This document shows positions 22,443 through 34,607 of a DNA stretch of 64,000 bases, piece by piece. The first letter of the stretch is position 1. Each line of letters begins with the position of its first letter. The DNA is taken from positions 23,526,819 through 23,590,818 of the forward strand of contig OY986439.1 of the NCBI GenBank assembly GCA_963920525.1, written 5' to 3'. Origin of the DNA: Dichetophora obliterata. Lineage: Eukaryota; Arthropoda; Insecta; Diptera; Sciomyzidae. The position numbers and the translations under genes are program-made. Below the pieces are notes generated by a model that saw nothing but the letters and a program-made list of their open reading frames with translations, did not search any database and was not told the origin of the DNA.

Positions 22443-22967
22443 CTAGCAGGCTACAGTTATCCACGGACGTTTCCTTTATCAATCTCCTTAAGATAAATCG
22501 AAATAAAAAATGTCTTCCTTTCTTTTGTTATGTTATGGAGCACTCCTCTGTATTTATATGTATCTCACTTTTCGCCTTGTTCGAGGCTCATCTTTTTTTT
22601 TTGTTGCGCTTTTCTAGCTGAGCACAAAAATAAAAGACAAGAGAGCAGCATTGAGTGTATTGAAATTCTCTCAACACAAACGCGTGAAAAGAAACGATTA
22701 AGTAATGCATGGCAGCTGGGATAATTTTGTACAAAACTTAACACTTTAATTAAACATAGGAACTTAGTATTAAAATTTCGAAAGAAAAATACCCCTATAA
22801 TGTGCTGTACTAATATGATATTTCAAAACATTTTTCATAAAAATTGGCACAGTACTTTTTGAGATTACCTGTAACAAAAAGTGTTTACTTTAATTGATTT
22901 TATTTTTATTTTAAAGATTCTCTTACAATTATAATAATACAATTTTATATAGTAGTATAGATATAAA
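22443..22967 (-). mobile_element. Helitron/DINE-like element, copy 2
   Basis: Shares both ends and much of the body with copy 1: CTAGCAGGCTACAGTTATCC at the start (plus-strand view), ATCTCACTTTTCGCCTTG near 22561, AACACTTTAATTAAACAT near 22740, TACCCCTATAATGTGCTGT near 22790, and on the minus strand a CTATACTACTATATAAAATT end near 22960. Because this copy lacks the two insertions, it shows what the uninterrupted copy 1 looked like. No protein is encoded. Confidence 0.6.
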
Positions 22968-23167
22968 AAATATAATGAATATAAAAATATATAAAAAATA
23001 TTAAAATATATAAATATATAAAAATTAATAAAGATATATAAAAATATTTAAAAAATATATAAAAAATATAAAAATATATAAAAACTATAAAAATATATAA
23101 AAAATATAAAAATATTATGTTGATTTTATATGATATGATAAAACATATATAAAAAATATATAAAAAA
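22968..23167. repeat. Short AT-rich minisatellite block
   Basis: Irregular ATATAAAAA units of 9-13 bp. Near 23110-23132 it contains ATTATGTTGATTTTATATGA, the inner edge of the foldback arm sequence in inverted orientation. It therefore appears to be a contracted version of the large array at 23917-26060. Confidence 0.6.
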
Positions 23168-23345
23168 TTGTTGTTTCTTTGAAAAATTCGTTAGAACAAT
23201 TAATTGTTCTAACTTTGACCTTAAGCTCGATAAACGATTTTAAACTGTCAAACAACTAGAATTTGTATTTAAAATCAAGTATGATTTAAACTATCAAACA
23301 TTTAGAATTTGTATTTAAATCATATAAAGTCAACATAATAAATTT
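23168..23345. repeat. Foldback arm, copy 1 (direct)
   Basis: About 175 bp that recurs almost exactly at 23737-23916 and inverted at about 26078-26248. Contains a 24-bp perfect palindrome (23190-23213, half-site GTTAGAACAATT) and ends AAAGTCAACATAATA. Confidence 0.75.
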
Positions 23346-23736
23346 AGAGGTCATTTAGAAAAAACTTTAATCAAATGGTAGAGCTCGACCAAACGGAAAA
23401 CAGCTGAAAACAAAATCAGCAAAAATTCTAAAAACAACTTCAGTAAACATGCTTTGTTAGTGCAGACTTCCAGCAGGCTGTTGGACTACATATAATAACA
23501 TAAGCATAGAAACTAAAGTAAAACAGAAATACAACAACAAATGTGACATTATGAAATTGAGAAAAAAAAATGAGAAATTGAAGCTTCAAAATCTCATCGC
23601 CCCGATGGTGCAGTGCGTCAACGCGCTTGCACGGGCAATCACAAAGATTTCTGATGACGCGTTTAGCACCGCAGAAATTGTACAATAAAATCAATTGCTA
23701 GTGGTTTTTTTCCTTTCATATTGAAAAACTTTGTTG
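23346..23736. other. Spacer between arm copies with a pol III A-box-like segment
   Basis: Mostly AT-rich, but 23596-23675 is GC-richer and reads CGCCCCGATGGTGCAGTGCG, with TGGTGCAGTGCG fitting a tRNA A-box. No good B-box (GGTTCGANTCC) follows, so this is at most a worn tRNA-like fragment. The minus frame 23440-23694 has no recognisable domain. Confidence 0.3.
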
Positions 23737-23916
23737 TTGTTGTTGTTTCTTTGGAAAAATTCGTTAGAACAATTAATTGTTCTAACTTTGACCTTAAGCT
23801 CGATAAACGATTTTAAACTGTCAAACAACTAGAATTTGTATTTAAAATCAAGTATGATTTAAACTATCAAACATTTAGAATTTGTATTTAAATCATGTAA
23901 AGTCAACATAATATAT
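23737..23916. repeat. Foldback arm, copy 2 (left arm of the A-tract array)
   Basis: Near-identical to 23168-23345, including the 24-bp palindrome (23763-23786), and inverted relative to 26078-26248. It directly abuts the AT array on its right side, with the junction AAAGTCAACATAATATAT. Confidence 0.8.
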
Positions 23917-26060
23917 AAAAAATATATAAAAAATATATAAAAAATATATAAAAAATATATAAAAAATATATAAAAAATATATAAAAAATATTATGTTGAT
24001 TTTATATGATTTAAATATATAAAACATATATGAAAAATATATAAAAAATATATGAAAAATATATAAAAAATATATAAAAAATATATCAAAAATATATCAA
24101 AAATATACAAAAAATATATAAAAAATATATAAAAAATATATAAAAAAATATATAAAAATATATAAAAAATATATAAAAAATATATAAAATATATATAAAA
24201 AATATATAAAAAATATATAAAAATATATAAAAAATATATAAAAAATATATAAAAAAATATATAAAAATATATAAAAATATATAAAAAATATATAAAAAAA
24301 TATATAAAAAATATATAAAAAATATATAAAAGATATATAAAAATATGTAAAAATTATATAAAAAATATACAAAATATATATATAAAAATATATAACAAAT
24401 ATATAACAACTATATAACAACTATATAACAAATATATAAAAAATATATAAAATATATAAAAAACACATAAAATAAATATAAAAAATATATAAAAAATATA
24501 TAAAATATATATAAAAAATATACAAAAAATATATAAAAAATATATAAAAAATATATAAAAAATATATAAAAAATATATAAAAAATCTATAAAAAATATAT
24601 AAAAAATATATAAAAAATATATAAAAAATATATAAAAAATACATAAAAAATATATAAAAAATATATAAAAAATATATAAAAAATATATAAAAATAAATAA
24701 AAAATATATAAAAATAAATAAAAAATATATAAAAAATATAAAACAAATAAATATATATAACAAATATATAACAAATATATATATAACAAATATATAAAAT
24801 ATACAAAAAATATATAAAAATATTAAAAATATACAAAAAATATATAAAAATATTAAAAATACATAAAAAATATTAAAATATAAAAAAAAATATATAAAGA
24901 ATATATAAAAAGTATATAAAAAAAATATAAAAAGTATATAAAAAGTATATAAAAAGTATATAAAAAGTATATAAAAAGTATATAAAAAGTATATAAAAAT
25001 ATATTAAAATTACATAAAAAATATACATATGAAATACATATGAAATATATAAAAATATTTAAAAATATATAAAAATGTATAAAAATATATAAAAATATAT
25101 AAAAATATATAAAAATATATAAAAATATATAAAAATATATAAAAATATATAAAAATATATAAAAATATATAAAAATATATAAAAATATATAAAAATATAT
25201 AAAAATATATAAAAATATATAAAAATATATAAAAATATATAAAAATATATAAAAATATATAAAAATATATAAAAATATATAAAAATATATAGAAATATAT
25301 AAAAATATATATAAATATATAAAAATATAAAAAATATTAAAAATATTAAAAATATATAAAAATATATAAAAATATATAAAAATATATAAAAATATATAAA
25401 AATATATAAAAATATATAAAAATATATAAAAATATATAAAAATATATAAAAATATATAAAAATATATAAAAATATATAAAAATATTTAAAAATATATAAA
25501 AATATACAAAAATATATAAAAATATATAAAAATATATAAAAATATATAAAAATATATAAAAATATATATAAATTTATAAAAATATATAAAAATATATAAA
25601 AATATATAAAAATATATAAAAATATATAAAAATATATAAAAATATATAGAAATATATAAAAATATATATAAATATATAAAAATATAAAAAATATTAAAAA
25701 TATTAAAAATATATAAAAATATATAAAAATATATAAAAAATATAAAAAATATAAAAAATATAAAAAATATAAAAAATATAAAAAATATAAAAAAATATAA
25801 AAAATATAAAAAATATAAAAAAATATAAAAATATAAAAAATATAAAAAATATAAAAAATACAAAAAATACAAAAAATATAAAAAATATAAAAAATATAAA
25901 AAATATAAAAAAATACAATAAATACAAAAAATATAAAAAATAAAATATATATATAAAAAATATAAAAAAATATAAAAAATATAAAAAAATATAAAAAATA
26001 TAAACAATAAAAAAAATAAAAAAATAAAAAAATATAAAAATTATTAAAAATATAAATGTT
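23917..26060. repeat. Phased A-tract minisatellite (11-, 10- then 9-bp units)
   Basis: Mainly AAAAAATATAT (11 bp) from about 23917 to 24990, AAAAATATAT (10 bp) from about 25050 to 25720, then AAAAAATAT (9 bp) to about 26030. A higher-order duplication is visible: a variant block carrying ATATAGAAATATAT followed by AATATTAAAAATATTAAAAA occurs at about 25290-25350 and again 357 bp later at 25647-25710. The many F/I/Y-rich minus-strand open frames (24086-24836, 25486-26007) are only translations of the repeat. A5-A6 tracts spaced at 10-11 bp are known to bend DNA. Confidence 0.9.
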
Positions 26061-26077
26061 TTTCTGTATGACCTTGT

Positions 26078-26248
26078 TATTAATTATGTTGATTTTATAT
26101 GATTTAAAGACAAATTTTTTATGTTTGATGTTTAGTTGTTTTCAAATACAGACTCTAGTTGTTTGATAGTTTAAAATCATTTATTGAGCTTTAGGTCAGG
26201 TTAGAACAATTAATTTTTCTAACGAATTTTTCCAAACAAACAAAAAAA
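26078..26248. repeat. Foldback arm, copy 3 (inverted right arm)
   Basis: Reverse complement of the 23737-23916 arm with more divergence: ATGTTGATTTTATATGAT at 26085, TAGTTGTTTGATAGTTTAAA near 26156 and AACGAATTTTTCCAAACAAA near 26221. The palindrome half GTTAGAACAATT is kept, but the other half carries a change (TTAATTTTTCTAAC). Confidence 0.75.
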
Positions 26249-26624
26249 TATTCAAAATAAAAAATATGGAATATATACATACGGTGAAAAATAGAATATA
26301 AAAATAAAAAAGTATAAAAAAAAATACAAAAATAGGAAAATATAAAATATATCTAAAAGAGTTGCATCTTCAAAAAAGATTTAAAAAATACACATAAAGA
26401 AATATTTAAAATTAAAAAATATAAGAACTAAAAAGAAATATACAAAATATACAAACATATTAAAAAATTTAAAAAAATATTAAAAAAATTTTAAAAAAAT
26501 ATAAAAAAAATATAAAAAAAATATTAAAAAAATATTAAAAAAATATTAAAAAAATATAAAAAAATATATATATAAAAAAATGTAAAATAAACAAAACATT
26601 AAATATCTGTGTCGATAACTAGTT
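26249..26624. other. A-rich spacer
   Basis: A-rich DNA with irregular AAAAATAT runs (26440-26580). No gene or defined repeat unit. Confidence 0.4.
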
Positions 26625-27240
26625 ACAGTTTTTTGTGTATGTGCTGGCAGTATTAAGGGGAATCTGATGTTAGAATTTCAAAAAAGTTTTTTTGCCATTC
26701 GGGTGAACGCTAAATATATGTTTTTTGTTTTAGTTATACTATTTGTAGATGTACTGATCGCTGATTTCGAATCTTATGTCGGAATTTAAAAGAATATTTT
26801 TTACACAGGGGTTGATCGCTTTCGAACCTCATGTTAAAATTTCAAAAAGTTTTTTTACACTAGGGCGGACCCTAAAATGTATTTTTTGTTTTATACTCTT
26901 TGTATGTGTGCTAGTAGTATAAGGGGTCGCTGATTTCGGACCTGATGTTAAAATTTAAAAAAGTTTTTTGACCACTATGGTTGACCCTAAAAATTTTTTG
27001 TTTTATACTCTGTATATGTCTGGCAGTATTAAAAAAGAGTCGCTGATATCGAATCTGATGTAAGAATTTCTCAAAAGTTTTTTGACACTCTTGACACAGG
27101 GTGGACCCTAAAAATGTTTATTTTTGGCTTTATACTCTTTGTAGGTGCGCTGGTCGCTAATTTTGAATCGGATGTAAGAATCTCAAAAAGTTTTTACACT
27201 AGGGTGGACCCTAAAAATAAGTTTTTTTTATACTCTTATG
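26625..27240. repeat. Tandem array of ~140-bp units
   Basis: Four to five units each contain TTTTATACTCTTTGTA-like, TCGCTGATTTCGAATCTGATG-like and AAAAAGTTTTTTNACACTAGGG-like phrases, then GGTGGACCCTAAAAA. Spacing is irregular, about 120-150 bp. The core GATTTCGAATCTGATGT also occurs in the inverted arrays at 38575-39690. Confidence 0.65.
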
Positions 27241-28645
27241 TAAGTCCAGTTTTCAATCCAACTTTTTAATCAATTCAAGCTCCATATGAGGAACATGATG
27301 AATGTTCAATGCTCAAATCCTTGTTGCGTCATGAGACAAACATCGCTGGCAACGGTTACTGCCTATTTTCATCTCTCATAACAGTTTTACCAACTTTTTG
27401 ATTTGATTGTTCGTTAAAATTAATTGCCCTTGAAAAATTATATAAAATACAAAATAAAAAAATTTTAAATACACAGATTTTCTTTCGAATCCCATTCGGA
27501 GTTGAAGAAAATGGGCAAGGAATTTCGTTCCGGTCGGTGGTTTGCCGACCGCACTACTTTTATTTTATTTGAACCCGTTAAAAAGCTCCCAAATTTTTTC
27601 GTTTTTGGTTAAAATCAGAGATATGAATCAGATTTTGTATATTCCTTCCTGATTGTATATTTTTTCTCCAGGAAATATTATTAAACTAGATATTCATAAC
27701 TAAATAAAGGGCTGTAGTACAAAAGTTGTTATTATTCTGTGTTTATAAACCATATCTGAGAATACTAAAAGCATGGGGCTCAGGTAATATTAATTCTTTT
27801 CTTTCGAGGAAACAATTGTATAATTATCCCGATCTTGTTTTCTTTTGAAGTGGACATAGAAATCCTTGCTATTTGATTTTTTTTGTTTCCTTAATCATAT
27901 CATCGTTTTTTGTCTTTTTACTTCTTCTTTGTTTGCTTATCGGAATAGCATCAGTGCATGAAAACAATGCACGAATGATATTTAGGGATGTTCTCTGATG
28001 AGTCGTCGTCGTCTGTCTTTGCTGTAGTTTTTATACACGCAACACGCATTGTTTACTGACACAGGCCAAATTTTAAAACCAGCTGCATCCAAACCAAACC
28101 CTACCGAATGTTATTTACCCCTAGTCTAGGTTGAAATTTGGCAACCTAGCATGATGAATTGCCAGCATCGTCATCTTGTCTACTCTTGTTGGATAATTCC
28201 CAAGAGCTGACTACTACCGGTGATAAGAAATGCAATTGGATTTGTAGAATATATGTTATTATTGAAAAATATAGGAAAGGGATGAAATGCCTACTAAAAT
28301 ATCCATTAAATGAAATAAATATTTAAATAGAGGAAAGTTAATTAGTTGCATGGAATGTATTATTTATTAGATTATAGGATGGCTTGGACAAATTTTGTTG
28401 ATTAAGAAATATATTATTTAACTAACTATATTTATTTATGTAGCTTTGGAAAATGTTTACAGGAGGAACTCTGTTAGAAATATTTGTCATGAAGTCTAAT
28501 TAAGGTTTTCAAAGAAAAGAAAAAATATTTGGGAAAATGGATTAGATAAAGCAAAAATATTACAGATCGGCTGTCAAACATATGTTAAGGCTGTCTATAA
28601 AAATGTTTGAAATTTTTAAGTTATATCTAACCAATTTAATTTAAC
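27241..28645. other. Intergenic DNA, no gene recognised
   Basis: About 1.4 kb of AT-rich sequence without a supportable exon, TIR or array. The interval 27950-28200 is less AT-rich and looks single-copy. Confidence 0.35.
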
Positions 28646-28649
28646 CATT

Positions 28650-30612
28650 AAAATAAAAAAAATAAAAATAATAAAAATAATAAAAATAATAAAAATAATA
28701 AAAATAATAAAAATAATAAAAATAATAAAAATAATAAAAATAATAAAAATAATAAAAATAATCAAAATAATAAAAATAATAAAAATAATAAAAATAATAA
28801 AAATAATAAAAAAAATAAAAATAATAAAAATAATAAAAATAATAAAAATAATAAAAATAATAAAAATAATAAAAATAATAAAAATAATAAAAATAATAAA
28901 AATAATAAAAATAATAAAAATAATAAAAATAATAAAAATAATAAAAATAATAAAAATAATAAAAATAATAAAAATAATAAAAATAATAAAAATAATAAAA
29001 ATAATAAAAATAATAAAAATAATAAAAATAATAAAAATAATAAAAATAATAAAAATAATAAAAATAATAAAAATAATAAAAATAATAAAAATAATAAAAA
29101 TAATAAAAATAATAAAAATAATAAAAATAATAAAAATAATAAAAATAATAAAAATAATAAAAATAATAAAAATAATAAAAATAATAAAAATAATAAAAAT
29201 AATAAAAATAATAAAAATAATAAAAATAATAAAAATAATAAAAATAATAAAAATAATAAAAATAATAAAAATAATAAAAATAATAAAAATAATAAAAATA
29301 ATAAAAATAATAAAAATAATAAAAATAATAAAAATAATAAAAATAATAAAAATAATAAAAATAATAAAAATAATAAAAATAATGAAAATAATAAAAATAA
29401 TAAAAATAATAAAAATAATAAAAATAATAAAAATAATAAAAATAATAAAAATAATAAAAATAATAAAAATAATAAAAATAATAAAAATAATAAAAATAAT
29501 AAAAATAATAAAAATAATAAAAATAATAAAAATAATAAAAATAATAAAAATAATAAAAATAATAAAAATTATAAAAATAATAAAAATAATAAAAATAATA
29601 AAAATAATAAAAATAATAAAAATAATAAAAATAATAAAAATAATAAAAATAATAAAAATAATAAAAATAATAAAAATAATAAAAATAATAAAAATAATAA
29701 AAATAATAAAAATAATAAAAATAATAAAAATAATAAAAATAATAAAAATAATAAAAATAATAAAAATAATAAAAATAATAAAAATAATAAAAATAATAAA
29801 AATAATAAAAATAATAAAAATAATAAAAATAATAAAAATAATAAAAATAATAAAAATTATAAAAATAATAAAAATAATAAAAATATTAAAAATAATAAAA
29901 ATAATAAAAATAATAAAAATAATAAAAATAATAAAAATAATAAAAATAATAAAAATAATAAAAATAATAAAAATAATAAAAAAAATAAAAATAATAAAAA
30001 TAATAAAAATAATGAAAATAATAAAAATAATAAAAATAATAAAAATAATAAAAATAATAAAAATAATAAAAATAATGAAAATAATAAAAATAATAAAAAT
30101 AATAAAAATAATAAAAATAATAAAAATAATAAAAATAATAAAAATAATAAAAATAATAAAAATAATAAAAATAATAAAAATAATAAAAATAATAAAAATA
30201 ATAAAAATAATAAAAATAATAAAAATAATAAAAATAATAAAAATAATAAAAATAATTAAAATAATAAAAATAATAAAAATAAAAATAATAAAAATAATAA
30301 AAATAATAAAAATAATAAAAATAATAAAAATAAAAATAATAAAAATAATAAAAATAATAAAAATAATAAAAATAGTAAAAATAATAATAATAAAAATAAT
30401 AAAAATAATAAAAATAATAAAAATAATAAAAATAATAAAAATAAAAAACAATAATAATAATAAAAATAATAAAAATATTAAAAATAATAAAAATAGTAAA
30501 AATAATAAAAACAAAAATAAGTAAAATAATGAAAATAATAAAAATAATAAAAATAATAAAAAATTAATAAAAATAATAAAAGTAATAAAAATAATAAAAA
30601 TAATAAAAATAA
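28650..30612. repeat. 9-bp minisatellite (AAAAATAAT)n, about 2 kb
   Basis: Over 200 near-perfect 9-bp units with sporadic point variants (AATGAA, AATTATAA, AATATTAA) and an increasingly irregular right-hand part (30280-30612). Because 9 is divisible by 3, both strands stay open for long stretches: the 669-codon minus frame is an F-I-I repeat and the 380-codon plus frame is a K-I-I repeat. Neither is a gene. Confidence 0.95.
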
Positions 30613-30727
30613 TGAATATGGGCATTTCAAACTTGCGTTACAGACGATTTGTACGAATAAAGATTAAAAATATAGAATGAAAAGTCTAATTTTTAAAAAG
30701 TTTTTTTTATATTTGCTTAGTTATTAA
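30440..30727. repeat. Segmental duplication, copy 1 (~290 bp)
   Basis: Includes the irregular end of the 9-bp array and the unique tail TGAATATGGGCATTTCAAAC through TTGCTTAGTTATTAAGTA. The same sequence starts again at about 30921, an offset of about 483 bp. Confidence 0.85.
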
Positions 30728-30734
30728 GTAATAA

Positions 30735-31095
30735 TATAATAATAATTATAATAAAAATAATAATAATAAAAATAATAAAAATAATAAAAATAATAAAAAC
30801 AATAAAAATAATAAAAATAATAAAAATAATAAAATAATAAAAATAATAAAAATAATAAAAATAATAAAAATAATAAAAATAATAATAATAAAAATAATAA
30901 AAATAATAAAAATAATAAAAATAAAAAAAAACAATAATAATAATAAAAATAATAAAAATATTAAAAATAATAAAAATAGTAAAAATAATAAAAACAAAAA
31001 TAAGTAAAATAAGTAAAATAATGAAAATAATAAAAATAATAAAAATAATAAAAAATTAATAAAAATAATAAAAGTAATAAAAATAATAAAAATAA
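30735..31095. repeat. Second 9-bp minisatellite block
   Basis: The same AAAAATAAT unit as the upstream array, with variant units in the same order as in 30440-30612 (AATATTAA, AATAGTAA, AACAAAAATAAG). It evidently arose together with the flanking duplication. The 120-codon minus frame here is a repeat translation. Confidence 0.85.
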
Positions 31096-31213
31096 TGAAT
31101 ATGGGCATTTCAAACTTGCGTTACAGACGATTTGTACGAATAAAGATTAAAAATATAGAATGAAAAGTCTAATTTTTAAAAAGTTTTTTTTTATATTTGC
31201 TTAGTTATTAAGT
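30921..31213. repeat. Segmental duplication, copy 2
   Basis: Near-identical to 30440-30727. Differences are an extra AAGTAAAAT near 31011 and one or two bases in a T-run near 31185. The low divergence points to a recent unequal exchange or slippage event. Confidence 0.85.
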
Positions 31214-31855
31214 AGTTCTATATAAGGTGGAAACAATGACAGCAATTAAACCTAAGGATCTAAAGATATAAGCAAAAATATGTGCTGGCTACGTTACAAA
31301 AAAACGGAAGTGATTTTTGGCTTACAGTACAAAATTTGCAAAACTCTCTGAATTGGGTAAGACTTTTTGTATGAAACTTATTTTAGAAGGTTTTAAAATA
31401 ACATAAGTTTATTTTCCTTGTGATAAAATTTAAAAATCTTTTCTGGATTGTTTTTATTAGGATTTTTGATATGGCGTAACGTTACTTAAATTTCCATTGC
31501 AGTTTAATTGGGTATTTAAATAATTAGGTAGTTAAGTAATTATGTAATTAAAAAACAACTTTAATATGTTGTCCTTTCCTTGCCTCAACCATTTTTTCAT
31601 TATCTCTAGCGAATGCCTTCCATTTTTGCTAAAACAGAGAAGCTTACGAAACACTTACGAAAAAGAAAAACAACATTTGTGAAACAGTGCAGACGACTTG
31701 ATCATCATGGTTAATTAATTTATGTAGAAATTGCTGAAACTAATAAAATGCTTCTCTTAAATGATATAATAAAATAATAAGATTGTAATAACTTTTAATA
31801 TTTTGGTCACGGTAGACTTTTTTCTGGAAATGCCAATGAAAAAAAGGAAATAGTG
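31214..31855. other. Spacer, no gene recognised
   Basis: AT-rich sequence without recognisable coding or repeat structure. Confidence 0.4.
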
Positions 31856-31859
31856 AACA

Positions 31860-32250
31860 TAATGAAAATTATAAAAGTAATGAAAATAATGAAAATAATG
31901 AAAATAATAAAAATAATGAAAATAATGAAAATAATGAAAATAATGAAAATAATGAAAATAATGAAAATAACGAAAATAATGAAAATAATGAAAATAATGA
32001 AAATAATGAAAATAATGAAAATAATGAAAATAATGAAAATAATGAAAATAATGAAAATAATGAAAATAATGAAAATAATGAAAATAATGAAAATAATGAA
32101 AATAATGAAAATAATGAAAATAGTGAAAATAATGAAAATAATGAAAATAATGAAAATAATGAAAAAATAAAAAATGAAAATAATGAAAATAATGAAAATA
32201 ATGAAAATAACGAAAATACTGAAAATACTGAAAATAACGAAATATTGACT
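31860..32250. repeat. 9-bp minisatellite (AAAATAATG)n
   Basis: About 40 units of AAAATAATG, a one-base variant of the AAAAATAAT unit at 28650-30612. The frame on the plus strand (K-I-M repeats, 31853-32170) and on the minus strand (S-L-F repeats, 31869-32300) are artefacts. Confidence 0.95.
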
Positions 32251-34530
32251 AAAATTTTTAATGTCAACACAAAATAAAAATATTTAAAAATAAACCTCAA
32301 GCTTGAATACTTTCTTCATAATAATACAAATAATAATATTTTTTCTTTGAAAAATTCCATAAAATATTACTACACTGCTTCATTTAACAAATTTTTTTTA
32401 TTTATTTTGTAATAATAGCGTTGATACGAAGGGAGGGTGTCGCAAGCCTCCTTCGCTATTTAACAAAATAGTTTTTACGGGCTTGTACCTAATTTTTATT
32501 AATTGAATATTAACACGAGTAAAACTTTAATAATTAATTTTCCTACAGTTTTAATTAGAACTGAAACTCCTGACGTTCATGCACTATCAACAACAGAAGC
32601 ACCGTTGTTCCTTCACCCTCTTTCCGAAATAACACAAACCATGTAGTAACAATGTGACATGTGCCCGCTGCTTACCTACCTAAGCCACATGTCAGCTGGC
32701 GCATGCGTGGCTGGTTCACATGAGGTTTACATGCGCCTGGCATAAAGACTCAGTAGTGATCCTTCAACTGAAATCAATCATAAAATCAAGGGTTGACAAA
32801 AGAACAGCACGTTCGTCTGATTGGCTTGCCAGTTTATTGCAGGGTAGCAACAACGGTTCGCTGCATTTAATTAAACGCCACCAGTTGTTTAAGTTTCCGC
32901 TTAAGCGGTAATGTCACAGTTTCTTGTAGGCCTTGCAAAAACTCCATAAAATATTTAATATTAAACGTTTCTATACTCTTCGGGGGTTGTTGTTACTATC
33001 TTTCTATTCTACGATATTGAATTAATTAAAAAAAAAAATAACTCAGAAACCAAACTGAACTGCAATACAATGCAACGGATGGAACTAATGTAATCAACAC
33101 ATTGCATGGAGTGTTCATAACGAAATGTTTTAATTGTTGGTTCCACCATTAATTTGGTCAGCGTCACTAAAATGCAGCGTGCGCTGCTCATTTCCGCAGG
33201 GCGCTCACGTGCTGGGAACACAAATGAAACTTTTTGATGTAGTACATGCGATAGCATGCGGGAATAGTGTGGAATTTTTCCCATTGTCCGAGTTTTTATT
33301 GGTTTTATTGCATCTTGTGTACTTTTCTTAGTACAGTGGCAGAAGGTCAAGCAATGTATCAAATGGTACATTCGTGTCAATAATACATTAATGGTTGCAT
33401 TACTTGACACTAAGTAACAAAAAAAAAAAATTGATGTTATAAGAGCAATATTCTTAAACTTTTCCTTAAAATACTACACTATCTTAGACTGTCATGTATA
33501 ATTTAAAAATTTAATTTACAATCTAATGCTCATACTCTATGTAAAAACCTGTCCAATCCTGATTTTATGGACAATCATCTAGTTTGTATTTATATCGGCA
33601 ACACAGTGGTGGATCAAGAGAGAAATTTTTTAACCACCAAAATGGAGGGGTGTATTTTTGCATTTTTTTGAAATAGTTTTTTTTTATATACACATTAAAT
33701 TATTTCATGATTTAAAATTAATTATCATACTGCAAATTTTACGGATTGTTATTTACCTCATAGTAAAATTCGATGGTTTCTAATTTTTGAAAATCTTTCC
33801 ATTACATCCTCTGGATTCAAAGCTTTGTCCTAGTGAATATGAAGCAACACCAAAAAAATAATCTTTCTGGAATATCTGTAACAAAAAAAAAAAACCAATT
33901 GTTTTGATTAGTTAGTTAGTTTCTCTCTCAATTGACGCCGAGTTTTTTTTTTACAAATTTTTAAATTTTTTGTATCATTTTAAAGTTGAAATCTCGATTT
34001 TTTGACAATAAAATCGACCTATTTAATATTGTAAGATTGATACTAATTTAAAAATTTAAAAATACTTTATTTCACTGATAGTTGTTTGTATGTAGAATAT
34101 GTATTTTCGAAATGGGGGCCACCGACTTTAAAAATTACATGTTTGGGAAAATCGATTTCAAATTTTTTATACTCGAACTCCGATCCCAGTATGAGGGCCG
34201 GTCGCTTGAAACGCTGTCTTCGTTAGTTTTGTTCCGATTTACTTGAAATTTTGACACAATACTTTCGACATGTTGTTCATTAAAAAAAAGGTGAAACAAA
34301 AAAACAGTTTTGATACCTTACCCCCCTCCCCCTTAAGCATTGTAGTTCAGAGCGAGGTTTTAACGCAACGTAAGAATGAAAATAAACGTTCAGCGCTTGA
34401 ATTGGTCACTTAGAGAAAATTATACTTCCCTCCGAAAAAAAAGCAACTTTTTTTTTTTATTTTGAATCCTTTTAGTCCTTGCACTAGCCCTTAGCAGATG
34501 GTACTAGATTGATGTAAGATATCTATATAT
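32251..34530. other. Intergenic DNA, no gene recognised
   Basis: The section 32540-32930 is less AT-rich and looks single-copy, with a short domain-free frame (32720-32911). Two overlapping antiparallel frames at 33009-33410 (minus) and 33134-33331 (plus) show no recognisable domain. The rest is AT-rich. Confidence 0.35.
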
Positions 34531-34607
34531 TTTAGGATGACATTTGGGTTTTTTTTTGTTAAATTTTATAAAAAAATATTTTTATTCGTTAGATTATAAA
34601 ACATGTA

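Noticed and set aside
23596..23675. A second tRNA or SINE at the GC-rich patch
   Set aside because: The A-box-like word is present but no B-box at the expected distance.
24086..26007. Several Y/I/F-rich minus-strand frames of 67-173 codons
   Set aside because: They follow the AAAAAATATAT/AAAAATATAT repeat and have no non-repeat sequence, start context or domain.
28616..30625. 669-codon minus-strand frame and the 380-codon plus-strand frame (29382-30524)
   Set aside because: Pure translations of a 9-bp minisatellite; open on both strands only because 9 is a multiple of 3 and the unit lacks stops in those frames.
31853..32300. K-I-M repeat frame (plus) and S-L-F repeat frame (minus)
   Set aside because: Translations of the AAAATAATG minisatellite.
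33009..33410. 133-codon minus-strand frame and its overlapping plus-strand frame
   Set aside because: No domain, no splice or start support, and the two frames overlap on opposite strands.
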